Shown: in pieces, positions 63,798 to 64,000 of the stretch
Layout: each line of letters begins with the position of its first letter
How positions within the stretch are numbered: position 1 is the first letter of the stretch
Assembly (NCBI GenBank): GCA_902168185.1
Contig: CABHOV010000040.1
Coordinates: 124,001 to 188,000, forward strand
DNA length: 64,000 bases
Origin: an uncultured Bacteroides sp.
GTDB taxonomy: Bacteria; Bacteroidota; Bacteroidia; Cytophagales; Cyclobacteriaceae
Reading direction: 5' to 3'
Position numbers and translations under genes: made by a program
The notes under the pieces: model-generated
Told to the model about the DNA's origin: nothing
What the model saw: only the letters and a program-made list of their open reading frames with translations
Databases searched by the model: none

Positions 63798-64000
63798 ATG
63801 AAGATAAAGGTATCTCGGAAAGAGCATTTTAATGCGGCTCATCGACTTTTCAACCCGGAGTGGTCTCCTGAAAAAAATCAGCAGGTATTCGGAAAATGTA
63901 GCAACCCTAACTTTCATGGACATAACTATGAAGTCATTGTCAGTGTCATCGGAGATCCTGATCCCGCCACAGGTTATGTTTACGACATGAAGATATTGAG
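63798..64000 (+). CDS. queD: 6-carboxytetrahydropterin synthase (partial)
   Basis: The first 67 codons, cut by the window end, match QueD/6-pyruvoyltetrahydropterin synthase. Zinc ligands are His15 (HFNAAHRL), His40 and His42 (NFHGHNYEV), and the catalytic Cys34 is in GKCSNPN. QueD makes 6-carboxytetrahydropterin for queuosine; the folate/biopterin role is an alternative. The start is ATG 63798. Confidence 0.9.
   Translation, partial: MKIKVSRKEHFNAAHRLFNPEWSPEKNQQVFGKCSNPNFHGHNYEVIVSVIGDPDPATGYVYDMKIL

Noticed and set aside
1-64000. CRISPR arrays, insertion sequences or prophage
   Set aside because: No regularly spaced repeats, transposase or phage genes were seen.

Overview
The window is chromosomal DNA of a Bacteroidota bacterium, most likely a gliding-type Cytophagales. 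The evidence is: type IX secretion cargo domains (a type A tail on a subtilase, a type B tail on a repeat protein beside a PorP/SprF partner); several large periplasmic-propeller/Y_Y_Y or TPR sensor kinases; a Bacteroidota-type promoter (TTG-N19-TAnnTTTG) in front of pckA; almost no Shine-Dalgarno sequences; and a GOB-like metallo-beta-lactamase. The genus is not determined. I see no phage, insertion sequence, CRISPR array or rRNA.

Layout. 1-5.8 kb: two divergent paralogous sensor kinases, the first cut by the window edge. 5.8-10.5 kb: a secreted subtilase translationally linked to a lipoprotein, a TrpF-like barrel lacking the catalytic Cys, a small lipoprotein, and an endonuclease/exonuclease/phosphatase gene broken twice. 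10.8-15.9 kb: TPR histidine kinase, Crp-type and AraC-type regulators, a membrane protein and a lone OmpR-type response regulator. 16-20.7 kb: glycosyltransferase and LpxH-like phosphoesterase pair, TPR protein, trmB, folC. 20.9-33.3 kb: ammonium channel, TerB-like protein, OPT and POT peptide transporters divergent from pckA, DUF4168 protein, M15 peptidase, GH1 glycosidase, lactonase-like propeller. 33.4-46.8 kb: GH12 glucanase lipoprotein, CAP lipoprotein, B3 metallo-beta-lactamase, Reg_prop/Y_Y_Y sensor kinase, dlgD, OmpA-like protein, hydrolase/DoxX/unknown 481-residue cluster, a second TerB protein, fadD.

46.96-47.45 kb is the most unusual part. On the minus strand lie two tandem tRNA-like RNAs of 118 and 151 nt. 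They have tRNA-type acceptor, D and T arms and an identical anticodon-like arm without U33. Their variable regions, 48 and 82 nt, contain stems that differ between the copies by compensatory base changes. CA-rich leaders precede both units, a strong terminator follows, and an Lrp/AsnC regulator is divergent.

48.2-54.4 kb is a compact sufBCDSE-sufT-bacilliredoxin operon for Fe-S cluster assembly. 54.4-64 kb holds an M16 peptidase, a CPA1 antiporter, an SDR epimerase, an APS reductase (itself an Fe-S enzyme), the SprB-repeat/PorP pair and the start of queD.

The genes suggest a heterotroph using peptides and beta-glucans, with gluconeogenesis (pckA) and fatty-acid activation (fadD). The same 11-mer lies in the intergenic DNA before pckA, GH12 and fadD and may mark a shared regulon. 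I made all motif, hairpin and covariation calls by eye; no database search was run.
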